Part shown: piece after piece, positions 35,852-47,129 of the stretch
Layout of the letters: each line of letters opens with the position of its first letter
Numbering within the stretch: the first letter of the stretch is position 1
Assembly (NCBI GenBank): GCA_011799875.1
Contig: CM022303.1
Location: forward strand, 217,402,255-217,466,254
From: Thinopyrum elongatum
Taxonomy: Eukaryota > Streptophyta > Magnoliopsida > Poales > Poaceae
Length of the DNA: 64,000 bases
Direction of reading: 5' to 3'
Position numbers and translations under genes: made by a program
Notes under the pieces: model-generated
Told to the model about the DNA's origin: nothing
Database searches by the model: none
The model's input: the letters and a program-made list of their open reading frames with translations, nothing else

Positions 35852-36376
35852 ATGACGTCTCCAAGTGCCCCCAAGGACAAGTTTTTTGAGAAGGTCATCA
35901 ACCCTTATCTCGCGGAGGTGATGCAACACCTTCAAACCATTGAGATACGTGAGGGGGTGCTGCACATCCGTGATACCGAAGGGCCTAAGAAGACCGGAAG
36001 CGTGGAGACAAGGCTCGAAGCAGTGGAGCAGCAAGTCTTCAAGTGCCAAGGGATGGTGGAACGCGGACTCAATGCCAACCACATGATGATCGCTGAATTT
36101 ACTAGTGGTCACAAGCTGGATGCCAAGAACATTGGGGAGGCCATCTTCAAGCTTCATGTGAAAATTGAGCATCTCCAAGCCCAGATCTATGACCTGCAAA
36201 ACCAAAACTGTGAGTATGAATACAGATTTAAGAGGATGAGTTTGGCTGCAGATTTGAGGATCCCAGAGACTCGTTCATCTTTTTACGATGGTGAACCTAT
36301 GCCTTGGAAGACGGAGGATAAGATTCTTTCATCATCAACAACTCCATCATCACCCCCCCCGAAGAAAGAGATCTAA
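35852..36376 (+). CDS. ORF of unknown function downstream of integrase, element A
   Basis: An intact 174-residue frame starts MTSPSAPKDKFFEKVINPY in the region where some Athila elements carry a third ORF. The central part (residues ~50-125) is rich in heptad-like leucine, valine and glutamine (RLEAVEQQVFKCQGMVERG, LHVKIEHLQAQIYDLQNQN), suggesting a coiled coil. The C-terminus is Ser/Thr/Pro-rich and ends in PPPKKEI. I see no signal peptide or transmembrane segment, so it does not look like an envelope protein. That it stays open in an element whose pol is broken could be chance or recent insertion. A PPT-like 'aagcttgggggagg' follows at 36412. Confidence 0.65.
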   Translation: MTSPSAPKDKFFEKVINPYLAEVMQHLQTIEIREGVLHIRDTEGPKKTGSVETRLEAVEQQVFKCQGMVERGLNANHMMIAEFTSGHKLDAKNIGEAIFKLHVKIEHLQAQIYDLQNQNCEYEYRFKRMSLAADLRIPETRSSFYDGEPMPWKTEDKILSSSTTPSSPPPKKEI

Positions 36377-37923
36377 ATACATGGGTATGGGCACTCCCCT
36401 TGGCAACTGCCAAGCTTGGGGGAGGTGCTCCGGTATCGTATCACCATCACACCTTTACTTTTACCGTTTTTCTTAGTTCAATCCTTTTGGTTATATCTTG
36501 ATCTAGTAGAATAAAGTTTTAGTATGATCTAGCTTCGAGTTTTGCTTCGAGATCTATATATGTAATCGAGTCCGTGAGTTATATATAATAAAGAGTAGTT
36601 TTGAGTTGAGGGCTTTGCTTTCTTGCTATGATCTTGAGGGAATAAATAAAAGAAAGAATAAAAAGAAATAAAAAGATCATATAAATGATCTTATGGAGAG
36701 TAATGACTTCACATATAAAGAGTATGATGAATAAAAGTTGTTGAGAGTTGACAAACATAGTTTTGGTCATTGTTGCAATTAATAGGAAGTAATAAAGAAA
36801 GAGAGGTTTCACATATAAATATACTATCTTGGACATCTTTTGTAATTGTGAGCACTCATTAAAATATGACATGCTAAAAAGTTGATGTTGGACAAGGAAG
36901 ACAACATAATGGGTTATGTTTTCTTATATCCGAATATAAGTTATAGTGTCTTGGATCCTCCAATATGTTGAGCTTGCTTTTCCCTCTTATGCTAGCCAAA
37001 TCCTTTGCACCAAGTAGAGATACTACTTGTGCATCCTAACATCCCTTAAACCAGCTTTGCCATGAGAGTCCACCATACCTACCTATGGATTGAGTAAGAT
37101 CCTTCAAGTAAGTTGTCATCGGTGCAAGCAATAAAAATTGCTCTCTAAATATGTATGATCTATTAGTGTGAAGAAAATAAGCTTTATACGAACTTGTGAT
37201 ATGGAAGAAATAAAAGCGACGACTGCATAATAAAGTTCTTTATCACAAGCGACAATATAAAGTGACGTTCTTTTGCATTAAGATTTTGTGCATCTAATAA
37301 TAAAAGCGCATGACAACCTCTGCTTCCCTCTGCGAAGGCCCTATCTTTTACTTTTATCTTCTACCCTTATACAAGAGTCATGGTGATCTTCACCTTTCCT
37401 TTTTACACTTTTTCTTTTGGCAAGCACTATGTGTTGGAGAAGGATCCAGATATATATATCCACTCGGATGTTGGTTATCATAAAGTATTATTGTTGACAT
37501 TACCCTTGAGGTAAAAGGTTGGGAGGCAAAACTATAAGCCCCTATCTTTCTCTGTGTCCAACTGAGGCTTCGAACCCATAAGTATTGCGTGAGTGTTAGC
37601 AATTGTGAAAGATTAAATGATAGTTGAGTATGTGGACTTGCTGAAAAGCTCTTGAATTGACTCTTTCCGATGTTATGATAAATTGCAATTGCTTCAATGA
37701 CTGAGATCATAGTTTGTTGGTTTTCAATGAAATTTCCGATTCATACTTTACCTTGTGAACGAATTGTTACTTTAGCATAAGAAATTATATGACAATATTT
37801 GTTGCTGTTCTAAAGATGATCATGATGCCCTCATGTCCTTATTTTATTTTATCGACACCTCTATCTCTAAACATGTGGACATATTTTTCGATTTCGGCTT
37901 TCGCTTGAGGACAAGCGAGGTCT
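36377..37923 (+). other. 3' non-coding region of element A
   Basis: AT-rich sequence between the extra ORF and the polypurine tract. No long ORF. It has scattered A/G-rich runs (around 36630-36680). Confidence 0.7.
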
Positions 37924-37937
37924 AAGCTTGGGGGAGT
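37924..37937 (+). promoter_or_regulatory. Polypurine tract of element A
   Basis: AAGCTTGGGGGAGT lies immediately before the 3' LTR start at 37938, the normal position for plus-strand priming. Confidence 0.75.
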
Positions 37938-39441
37938 TGATACGTCCATTTTGCATCATGCTTTTATATTGATATTTATTTCATTATGGGTTGTTATTAC
38001 ACATTCTAGCACAATACTTATGCCTTTTCTCTCTTATTTTACAAGGTTTATATGAAGAGGGAGAATGCCGGCAGCTGGAATTCTGGACTGGAAAAGGAGC
38101 AAATCTGACAGACCTATTTTACACAACTCCAAAAGTCCTGAGAGTTCACGGAGAATTATTTTGGAATATATAAAAAATATTGGGCAAAGAAAGCACCTGA
38201 GGGGACCCACCAGGCAGCCACAAGGGTGGGGGGCGCGTCTCCCTGCCTTGTGGGCCACCTGGCAGGCCACCGATGCCCATCTTCTGCTATATGATGTGTT
38301 TTGAACTGGAAAAAATCAGAAGGAAGCTTTCGGGACGAAGCACCGCCGTCTCGAGGCGGAACCTGGGCAGAACCAATCTAGGGCTCCGGCGGAGCTGTTC
38401 TGCCGGAGAAACTTCCCTCCGGGAGGGGGAAATCGAAGCCATCGTCATCACCAATGATCCTCTCATCGAGAGGGGGTCAATCTCCATCAACATCTTCACC
38501 AGCACCATCTCCTCTCAAACCCTAGTTCATCTCTTGTATCCGATCTTTGTCTCAAAACCTCAGATTGGTACCTGTGGGTTGCTAGCAGTGTTGATTACTC
38601 CTTGTAGTTGATGCTAGTTGGTTTATTCGGTGGAAGATCATATGTTCAGATCCTTAATGCTATTCAATACTCCTCTGATTATGAACATGAATATGCTTTT
38701 TGAGTAGTTACGTTTGTTCCTGAGGACATGGGAGAAGTCTTGTTATAAGTAATCATGTGAATTTGGTATTTGTTCGATATTTTGATGAGATGTATGTTCT
38801 CTTTCCTCTAGTGGTGTTATGTGAACGTCCACTACATGACACTTCAGCATGATTTGGGCCTAGGGGTAGGCATTGGAAGTAATAAGTAGATGATGGGTTG
38901 CTAGAGTGACAGAAGCTTAAACCCTAGTTTATGCGTTGCTTCGTAAGGGGCTGATTTGGATCCATATGTTTCATGCTATGGTTAGATTTATCTTAATTCT
39001 TCTTTCGTAGTTGCGGATGCTTGCGAGAGGGATTAATCATAAGTGGGAGGCTTGTCCAAGTAAGGGCAGCACCAAAGCACCGGTCCACCCACATATCAAA
39101 TTATCAAAGTAACGAACGCAAATCATATGAGCATGATGAAAACTAGCTTGACAGTAATTCCCATGTGTCCTCGGGAGCACTATGCTTTATAGAAGAGTTT
39201 GTCCAGGCTTGTCCTTTGCTACAAAAAGGATTGGGCCACCATGCTGCACCTTAGTTACTTTTGTTACTTGTTACCCGTTACGAATTATCTTATCACACAA
39301 CTATCTGTTACCAATAATTTCAGTGCTTGCAAAGAATACCTTGCTGAAAACCACTTGTCATTTCTTTCTGCTCCTCGTTGGGTTTGACACTCTTACTTAT
39401 CGAAAGGACTATGATAGATCCCCTATACTTGTGGGTCATCA
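37938..39441 (+). repeat. 3' LTR of element A
   Basis: It runs TGATACGTCC...GGGTCATCA and is followed by the TSD GATCC, where the 5' LTR of B resumes ('catcttggggcc'). Confidence 0.9.
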
Positions 39442-40591
39442 GATCCCATCTTGGGGCCTTTCTCGGTACTCTGCCAGAGGGGGATTCGATCACGGAGGGC
39501 CTCTACACCAACCTTGCTGCCCTTCCGATGATGGGTGAGTAGTTTGCCACAGACCTACGGGTCCATAGCTAGTAGCTAGATGGCTTCTTCTCTCTCTTTG
39601 ATCTTCAATACAGTGTTCTCCTCGATGTTCTTGGAGTTCTATTCAATGTAATCTTCTTTTGTGGTGCGTTTGTTGAGATCTGATGAATTGTGGATTTATG
39701 ATTAGATTATCTATGAATATTATTTGAGTCTTCTCTGAACTCCTTTATGCATGATTAAGATAGCTTTGTATTTCTCTTTGATCTATTTATTTGGTTTGGC
39801 CAACTAGATTGATCTATCTTGCAATGGGAGAGGTGCTTTATTTTGGGTTCAATCTTGCGGTGTCCTCACCCAGTGACAGAAGGGGTAGCGAGGCACGTAT
39901 TTGTATTGTTGCCATTAAGGATAGAAAGATGTGGTTTTTACCATATTGATTGGATCTATCCCTCTACATCATGTCATCTTGCTTAAGGCGTTACTCCATT
40001 CTTGTTAACTTAGTACACTAGATGCATGCTGGATAGCGGTCGATGTGTGGAGTAATAGTAGTAGATGAAGGCAGGAGTCGGTCTACTTGTCATGGACATG
40101 ATGCCTATATTCATGATCATTTCCTTAGATATCATCATAACTATGTGCTTTTCTATCAATTGCTCAATAGCAATTTGTTTACCCACCATATGCGTTCTTT
40201 CAAGAGAGAAGCCTCTAGTGAAAACTATGGCCCCCGGGTCTATTTTTATCATATTATTTTCAGATCTATAAACCCAAAAACCCAAAAATACCTTGCTTTA
40301 ATTTGTTTACTTTTATTTAGTTTTGCACTTTTATTTATCTTTTATACCTATCTCTATCAGATCTCATCCTTGCAAATAACTGTGAAGGGACTGACAACCC
40401 CTTTATCGCATTGGGTGCAAGTATTTGTTTGTTTGTGTAGGTGCTATCATTGGAGACTTGTGTGTTCCTCCTACTGGATTGATACCTTGGTTCTCAAACT
40501 ATGGGAAATACTTTTCTCTACTTTGCTGCATCACCCTTTCCTCCTCAAGGGAAAAACCAATGCAAGCTCAAGAAGTAGTAGGAAGAATTTC

Positions 40592-40608
40592 TGGCGCCGT
40601 TGCCGGGG
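40592..40608 (+). promoter_or_regulatory. Primer-binding site of element B (tRNA-Asp)
   Basis: TGGCGCCGTTGCCGGGG is a perfect 17-base complement of the plant tRNA-Asp 3' end. It begins 12 nt after the LTR end. Confidence 0.85.
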
Positions 40609-40821
40609 AGGTTCTACATCAAGCCTACCAAGTACCTATCATAAACTCTCATCTCTTGCATTACATTATTCGCCATTTGGCTTTCGTTTTCCTCTCCCCC
40701 ACTTCTAAAACATTTTCAGAAAAACACAAAAATATTTGCCTTCTTCTCATTCGCTTTTTCGTTTGCTATCTTTGCTTGTGTTGCCATGTGCCTTCTATTT
40801 GCTTGCTAAAAATCTATTTAT

Positions 40822-42052
40822 ATGGATCCACTTAAAGTTTTCTACTTGGATCATCTTCGATCCATATGTGCTCGTGCTGAAACCCCAGCTAGTTTAGTTG
40901 AGGGAAAATCATTAGATGAGCATGTTAATTTTGTGCGTCACCGTTTGTCTCAAAAAGGGGGACTCTTATGGAATCAAATAAATTGTTTGCTATGCTATGC
41001 TTGGAATCTCTGTGAAATTTATGATTTTACTTGTTGCTCGGAGAACCCTAAAAACACCTTCCCTACCTATGTGAGTTTAATGATAATGAAATCATATCTT
41101 CTTATGCCAAAGGTGTTTATAGTTACTATGATATCGAAAAGATTGAAGAATTTGTTGCTTTTAAGGGTGCGTATGAAGTTGCTTCTTTGATTGAAAAATA
41201 TGATATTACTCTCTACAAATCTGAAAATTTTGACATACGTCAATATTGCTATGAAAACTATGCTCATAATGCCTATGTTAAAGAATTTATTGAGAGAATG
41301 TCTTCTGCTTTGGAAGAAAATAATTATGTGCATGAATCTATAGATAATTATGATTCTGTTGATTTAATTGAATTGTCCCTTATTGATGAACATGATGCTT
41401 GTTATTCTTATGGCCATGATGCCAATATTAATTATGCTTATGGAGATGAACTTGCTATAGCTCCTTATGTTAAACATGAAATTATTGCTATTGCACCCAC
41501 ACTTGATAGCTCCTTGAATGAAAAGCATGATTGCAATGATTTTACTATAAATTCTATTAATGTCAATTGTGTTAATGATATGCAAAACCCCAAGCTTGGG
41601 GATGCTAATTTTGCTATGTCCATTACTTATTGCAATGATCATGATTGGGGTGATAATGTTTCTTATGATCTTGAAAATTTATTTAAGCCTCATGATGAAT
41701 ATGTTTGCGATAATATTGAAAGTGGGTTTGGAAGAGTGTCAGCTCTATGTAAAAATAATCCCACATATTTGGAGAGTGTTCAATCTTAATGTTTTTTAAT
41801 AAAAGTGGGTTTGGAGAGGTCGTGACTTTACTTAATGATAATCCCACTATTTTGGAAGAGTGTCAACTTTGCATGCATGTGGATCATGTAGAGAATATTT
41901 TATGTGATAGCTATATTGTTGAATTGGAATATGATCCCACATGTAATTATTACGAGAGAGGGGAATATGGTTGTAGAAATTTTCATGTTACTAAATTACC
42001 TCTCGTTATGTTGAGATTGTATTGTTGCTTTCTTCTTCCTTGCATATGCTAG
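40822..42052 (+). pseudogene. Unknown ORF of non-autonomous element B, frameshifted
   Basis: Coding-like sequence begins at an ATG at 40822 (MDPLKVFYLDHLRSICARAE). It changes frame near 41045-41068, after which the second frame reads FNDNEIISSYAKGVYSYYDI before the ATG at 41187. It continues through 41789 and shifts again into a frame ending at 42052. An internal repeat spans the last shift: SGFGRVSALCKNNPTYLES, then SGFGEVVTLLNDNPTILEE. The middle is acidic, with many Asp, Asn, Tyr and His residues. No gag capsid, zinc knuckle, protease, RT or integrase motif is present, and I do not recognise the family. The conserved position right after the primer-binding site suggests an element-encoded protein, perhaps a diverged structural protein. 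Confidence 0.6.
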
Positions 42053-42227
42053 TTTTTGCTTGTCTTGATAAATCTTTTCCCTATAAAATGCCTATGCATA
42101 GGAAGTATGTTAGACTTAAACTTGTTTTTCACATGCTATATGATGCTCTCTTTGTGCTTCAATTTTTTGTCTTTCATGTGAGCATCATTAAAATTATAAA
42201 TGCCTAGCTAAAAGGCTTTAAAGAAAA

Positions 42228-42250
42228 GCGCTTGTTGGGAGACAACCCAA
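42228..42250 (+). other. Small stem-loop motif in element B
   Basis: 'gcgcttgttgggagacaaccc' contains the self-complementary TTGGGAGACAACCCAA (5-bp stem with a short loop). I recall the same motif in the 3' regions of related Triticeae elements, so it may be a packaging or processing signal. That role is inference. Confidence 0.4.
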
Positions 42251-44189
42251 TATTTTTATCTTCTGTTTTTATGAGTTTACGCAATTGTACCTCTGTTATG
42301 ATTGTGTGTTAATGTTTTAATTAGTATTTGATCAAAGTAAGACCTTTGGGATGCTTTGGTAGATCGTTGATTTGATGTTGCTGAAAAGTAGAAACTTTTG
42401 CGTCCAGTAGTAGAATTCTTAAAATTCACTGGAATGTAGAAACACTCTGAATTTTTTACACAAGATTGATATATGAATTTCCTCCATTGTCCTAGTGTTT
42501 CAGAATTTTTGGAGTTGCATAAGTATGACTATAATTTTGGTCTTTACAGACTGTTCTATTTTTGATAGATTCTATTTTTGATGTGTTGTTTGCTTATTTT
42601 GATGAATCTATGGGTAGTAATCGGGGGGTATGAGCCATGGAGAAGTTAGAATACAATATATATAATGCAAATATAAAATTGGAATGAGTTCACAACAGTA
42701 CCTAAAAGTGGAGATTTGTTTTATCATACTAACGGATCTCACGAGTTTTTTGTTGAGTTTTGTGTTGTGAAGTTTTCAAGTTTTGGGTGAAGATTCGATG
42801 GACTACGGAATAAGGATTGGCAAGAGCCTAAGCTTGGGGATGCACAAGGCACTCCAAGGTAATATTCAAGGATAACCAAGCATCTAAGCTTGGGGATGCC
42901 CCGGTTGGCATCCCCTCTTTTGTCTTCAATCCATCGGTAAAATTACTTGAGGCTATATTTTTATTCACCACATGATATGTGTTTTTCTTGGAGCGTCTTG
43001 TATTATATGAGTCTTTGCTTTTTAGTTTGCCACAATCATCCTCGGTGTACACACTATTTGAGAGGGACACACATTAATCATGAATTTATTAGAATACTCT
43101 ATGTGCTTCACTTATATCTTTTGAGCTAGGTAGTTGCTCTAGTGCTTCACTTATATCTTTTTAGAGCACATCGCTTGTTTTATTTTGGAGAAATTGATGA
43201 ACTCTCATGCTTCACTTATATTATTTTGAGAGTCTTATAAATAGTACAGAAATTTCCTTAGGTTATGAATTTAGTCCTAATATGATGGGTATTCAAGAGG
43301 GATATAATAAAAACTTTCATGAAGATCATTGAATATATGAGAAGTTTGATTCCTTGCATTTGTTTTGAGATATAAGGATGGTGATATTAGAGTCATGCTA
43401 GTGAGTAATTGTGGATTAGTAATAATATTTGTGTTAAGGTTTGTGATTCCGGAAGCATGCACGTATGGTCTCTCGTTATGTGATGAAGTTGGAGCATGAT
43501 TTATTTTTGATTGTCTTCCTTATGAGTGGCGGTCGGGGACGAGCGATGGTATTTTCCTACCAATCTATCCCCCTAGGAGCATGCGTATTAGTACTTTGCT
43601 TCGATAGCTAAAAAACTTTTGCAATAAGTATGTGAGTTCTTTATGACTAATGTTGAGTCCATGGATTATACGCACTCTCACCCTTCCACCATTGCTAGCC
43701 TCTTTGGTACCGTGCATTGCCCTTTCTCACCTTGAGAGTTGGTGCAAACTTCACCGGTGCATCCAAATCCCATGATATGATACGCTTGTTCACACATAAG
43801 TCACCTTATATCTTCCTTAAAACATCCACTATACCTACTTATTATGGCATTTCCATAGCCATTCCGAGATATATTGCCATGCAACTTCCACCGTTCCGTT
43901 TTATTATGACACACACCATCATTGTCATATTGCTTTGCATGATCATATAGTTGGCATAGTATTTGTGGCTTGGCCACCGTTCATTTTTTTAATACATGTC
44001 ACGCTAGATCATTGCACATCCCGGTACACCACCGGAGGCATTCATATAGAGTCATATTTTTGTTCTAGTATCGAGTTGTAAGTAAATAAAAGTGTGATGA
44101 TCATCATTATTAGAGCATTGTCCCATGTGAGGAAAGGATTATGGAGACTATGATTCCCTCACAAGTCAGGATGAGACTCCAGACTTAAA

Positions 44190-44280
44190 ATAAAAAGAGC
44201 CCAAAAAAAGAGGCCAAAGAGCCCAAAATAAAAAAAGAGAAAAAAAGAAAAATAATGAGAGAAAAAGAGAGAAGGGACAA
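44190..44280 (+). repeat. Purine-rich tract
   Basis: A/G-rich run with repeated 'agcccaaaa(t/a)aaa' and 'gagaaaaag' units inside element B. Confidence 0.8.
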
Positions 44281-45046
44281 TGTTACTATCCTTTTCCACA
44301 CTTGTGCTTCAAAGTAGCACCATGTTCTTCATATAGAGAGTCTCCTATTTTGTCACTTTCATATATTACTAGTGGGGATTTTTCATTACAAAACTTGGCT
44401 TGTATATTCCAATGATGGGCTTCCTCAAATTTCCCTAGGTCTCCGTGAGCAAGCGAGTTGGATGCACACCCACTTAGTTTTCTTTTGAGCTTTCAAACAC
44501 TTATAGCTCTAGTGCATCCGTTGCATGGCAATCCCTACTCCTTGCATTGACATCAATTGATGGGCATCTCCATAGCCTATTGATTAGCCTCATCAATGTG
44601 AGACTTTCTCCTTTTTTGTCTTCTCCACACAACCTCTACCATCATATTCTATTCCACCTATAGTGCTATATCCATGGCTCACGCTCATGTATTGCGTGAG
44701 AGTTGAAAAGGCTTGAGAACACTAAAAGTATGAAACAATTGCTTGGCTTGTCATCGCGGTTGTGCATGATAAATACTTTGTGTGATGAAGATAGAGCATG
44801 ACAAGATTATATGATTTTGTAGGGATAACTTTCTTTAGCCATAATATATTGAGAAGACATGATTGCTTTATTTTGTATGCTTGAAGTATTTTTGTTTTAT
44901 GTCAATATTAAACTTTTGTTTTGAATCTTATGGATCTGAATATTCATGCTACAATAAAGAAAGATTACTTGATAAACAAGTTAGGTAGCATTCCACATCA
45001 AAAAAATTGTTTTTATCATTTACCTACTCGAGGACGACCAGGAATT

Positions 45047-45061
45047 AAGCTTGGGGATGCT
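45047..45061 (+). promoter_or_regulatory. Polypurine tract of element B
   Basis: AAGCTTGGGGATGCT lies directly before the 3' LTR at 45062. It parallels AAGCTTGGGGGAGT of element A but is interrupted by pyrimidines. Confidence 0.6.
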
Positions 45062-46638
45062 TGATACATCTCCAATGTATCTATATTTTTTGATTGTTCC
45101 ATGCTATTATATTATCCATCTTGGATGTTTTATATGCATTATTATGCTATTTTACATCATTTTTTGGGACTAACCTATTAACCTAGTGCCCGGTGCCAGT
45201 TGCTGTTTTTTTTCCTTGTTTTTGTCTTTTTATAGAAAATCAATACCAAACGGAACGAAAAAATGTGACGATTTTTCTTGGACAAGAAGATACCCACGAA
45301 GCTTTTGGAGGAGGCCAAAAGAGCTACGGGTGGGCCACAAGCTCACCAGGCACGCCCTAGGGGGGCACCCTACAAGCTTGTGGGCCCCTCGTAGCCGCTC
45401 TAACCCTAATCTCAGCTATATAAATACCCTAATATTCCCCGTATACCAGAGGGCACACCAAAAATACTTTTCCGCCGCCACAAGCTTGTGTTCTCCTGAG
45501 ATCCCATCTTGGGGCCTTTTTCGGTACTCTGCAGAAAGGGGATTCGATCACGGAGGGCCTCTACACCAACCTTGCTGCCCTTTCGATGATGTGTGAGTAG
45601 TTTACCACAGCCCTACGGGTCCATAGCTAGTAGCTAGATGACTTCTTCTCTCTCTTTGATCTTCAATACAATGTTCTCCTCGATGTTCTTGGAGTTCTAT
45701 TCGATGTAATCTTCTTTTGCGGTGTGTTTGTTGAGATACGATGAATTGTAGATTTATGATCAGATTATCTATGAATATTATTTGAGTCTTCTCTAAACTC
45801 TTTTATGCATGATTAAGATAGCTTTGTATTTCTCTCTGATCTATTGATTTGGTTTGGCCAACTAGATTGATCTATCATGCAATGGGAGAGGTGCTTTGTT
45901 TTGGGTTCAATCTTGCGGTGTCCTCACCAAGTGACAGAAGGGGTAGTGAGGCACGTATTTGTATTTTTGCCATTAAGGATGAAAAGATGGGGTTTTTACC
46001 ATATTGATTGGATATATCCCTCTACATCATGTCATCTTGCTTAAGGCATTACTCCGTTCTTGTTAACTTAATACACTAGATGCATGCTGGATAGCGGTCG
46101 ATGTGTGGAGTAATAGTAGTAGATGCAGGCAGGAGTCGGTCTACTTGTCACGGACATGATGCCTATATTCATGATCAATGCCTTAGATATCGTCATAACT
46201 ATGCGCATTTCTATCAATTGCTCAACAATAATTTGTTTACCCACTGTATGCGTTCTTTCAAGAGAGAAGCCTCTAGTGAAAAATATGGCCCTCGGGTCTA
46301 TTTTTATCATATTATTTTCAGATCTATAAAACCAAAAACCCAAAATACCTTGCTGCAATTTATTTACTTTTATTTATTTTTGCATTTTTATTTATCTTTT
46401 ATAACTATCTCTATCAGATCTCATCCTTGTAAATAACCATGAAGGGATTGACAACACCTTTATCGCGTTGGGTGCAAGTATTTGTTTTTTTTGTGTAGGT
46501 GCTATCATTGGATACTTGTGTGTTCCTCCTACTGGATTGATACCTTGGTTCTCAAACTTAGGGAAATACTTATCTCTACTTTGCTAAATCACCCTTTCCT
46601 CTTTAAGGGAAAAACCAACGCAAGCTCAAGAAGTAGCA
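45062..46638 (+). repeat. 3' LTR of element B
   Basis: Begins TGATACATCTCC and ends AAGAAGTAGCA, followed by GTGGG. It shows the uninterrupted form of the sequence that A split in the 5' LTR ('gagatcccatcttgg' at about 45497). Confidence 0.9.
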
Positions 46639-47038
46639 GTGGGAGGCTTGTTCATGTAAGAGAGCAGTACCCAAGCACTGGCCCACCCACATATCAAATT
46701 AGCAAAGTAGCGATCGTGAATCAAATAAACATGATGAAAGTGATTAGATGATAATCCCCATATGTCCTTGAGAACGCTTTGCCTATTATAAGAGAACGTT
46801 CCGGGTTGTCCTTTGCTATAAAAAGGATTGGGCCACCTTGATGCACCTTTGTTACTATTGCTACTTGTTACTTGATACGAATTACCCTACTATCAAACTA
46901 TCTGTTGCCGCTACTTTCAGTGCTTCCAGAGAATACCTTGCTGAAAACCGCTTATCATTTCCTTCTGCTCCTCATTGAGTTCGACACTCTTACTTATCAA
47001 AAGGACTATGATTGATCACCTATACTTGTGGATCATCA
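46639..47038 (+). repeat. 5' LTR of element C, last part
   Basis: It resumes with GTGGGAGGCTTG after element B and matches the LTR end of A (about 30296-30695). It ends ...GGATCATCA at 47038. Confidence 0.88.
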
Positions 47039-47048
47039 AGTCTCCTTT

Positions 47049-47065
47049 TGGTGCCGTTGCCGGGG
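47049..47065 (+). promoter_or_regulatory. Primer-binding site of element C (tRNA-Asp)
   Basis: TGGTGCCGTTGCCGGGG has one mismatch to the tRNA-Asp complement. It begins 11 nt after the LTR. Confidence 0.75.
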
Positions 47066-47129
47066 AGTGAAGTGCCTTTGGTAAGGAAACATTTATATTA
47101 AGTGCTGAAATTTACTGTCACTTGTCACT

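Larger units (their letters stand above)
29175..39441 (+). mobile_element. Full-length Athila-like gypsy retrotransposon A
   Basis: It has two LTRs (29175-30695, 1521 bp; 37938-39441, 1504 bp), both starting TGATACGTCC and ending GGGTCATCA. The flanking TSD is GATCC (29170-29174 and 39442-39446). The order is primer-binding site, gag, protease, RT, RNase H, integrase, an extra ORF, polypurine tract. Protease precedes RT and integrase is last, hence Ty3/gypsy. The protease motif (CDVGASVSAIP) and tRNA-Asp primer are Athila-like. Only one frameshift and one nonsense codon are visible in pol. Hand comparison of about 300 bp of the LTRs gave about 12 differences, fewer than for B, consistent with its later insertion into B. 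Sabrina/WHAM-type by recollection only. Confidence 0.93.
28735..40580 (+). repeat. 5' LTR of element B (split by A)
   Basis: It starts TGATACAACTCCAACGTATC at 28735, stops at the TSD of A (GATCC, 29170-29174), and resumes at 39447 after the second GATCC. It ends ...AAGAAGTAGTA at 40580, where the 3' LTR has AAGTAGCA, so the terminal CA has mutated to TA. A TATA-like CATAAATACCC occurs near 29090. Confidence 0.85.
42053..45046 (+). other. 3' non-coding region of element B
   Basis: About 3 kb without a credible ORF. It holds a conserved-looking hairpin (42228-42250), two extra PPT-like motifs (42830 and 42886), repeated 'gtgcttcacttatatctttt' units near 43108-43220, and a purine-rich tract at 44190-44280. 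Confidence 0.65.
28735..46638 (+). mobile_element. Non-autonomous Athila-like retrotransposon B
   Basis: The 5' LTR is 28735-29174 plus 39447-40580 (interrupted by A) and the 3' LTR is 45062-46638. Joined lengths are 1574 and 1577 bp. Flanking pentamers are GTGTG (28730-28734) and GTGGG (46639-46643), a TSD with one change; element A shows GTGGG at the matching site. A primer-binding site for tRNA-Asp follows the 5' LTR and a purine tract precedes the 3' LTR. The 4.5 kb interior has no protease, RT or integrase, only a broken ORF of unknown type. It therefore depends on enzymes supplied in trans. Hand comparison of about 310 bp of its LTRs gave about 19 differences. Confidence 0.9.

Noticed and set aside
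40592..40608. Possible tRNA-Asp gene
   Set aside because: Only the 17 bases complementary to the 3' end are present, in the primer-binding position of an LTR element. There is no cloverleaf.
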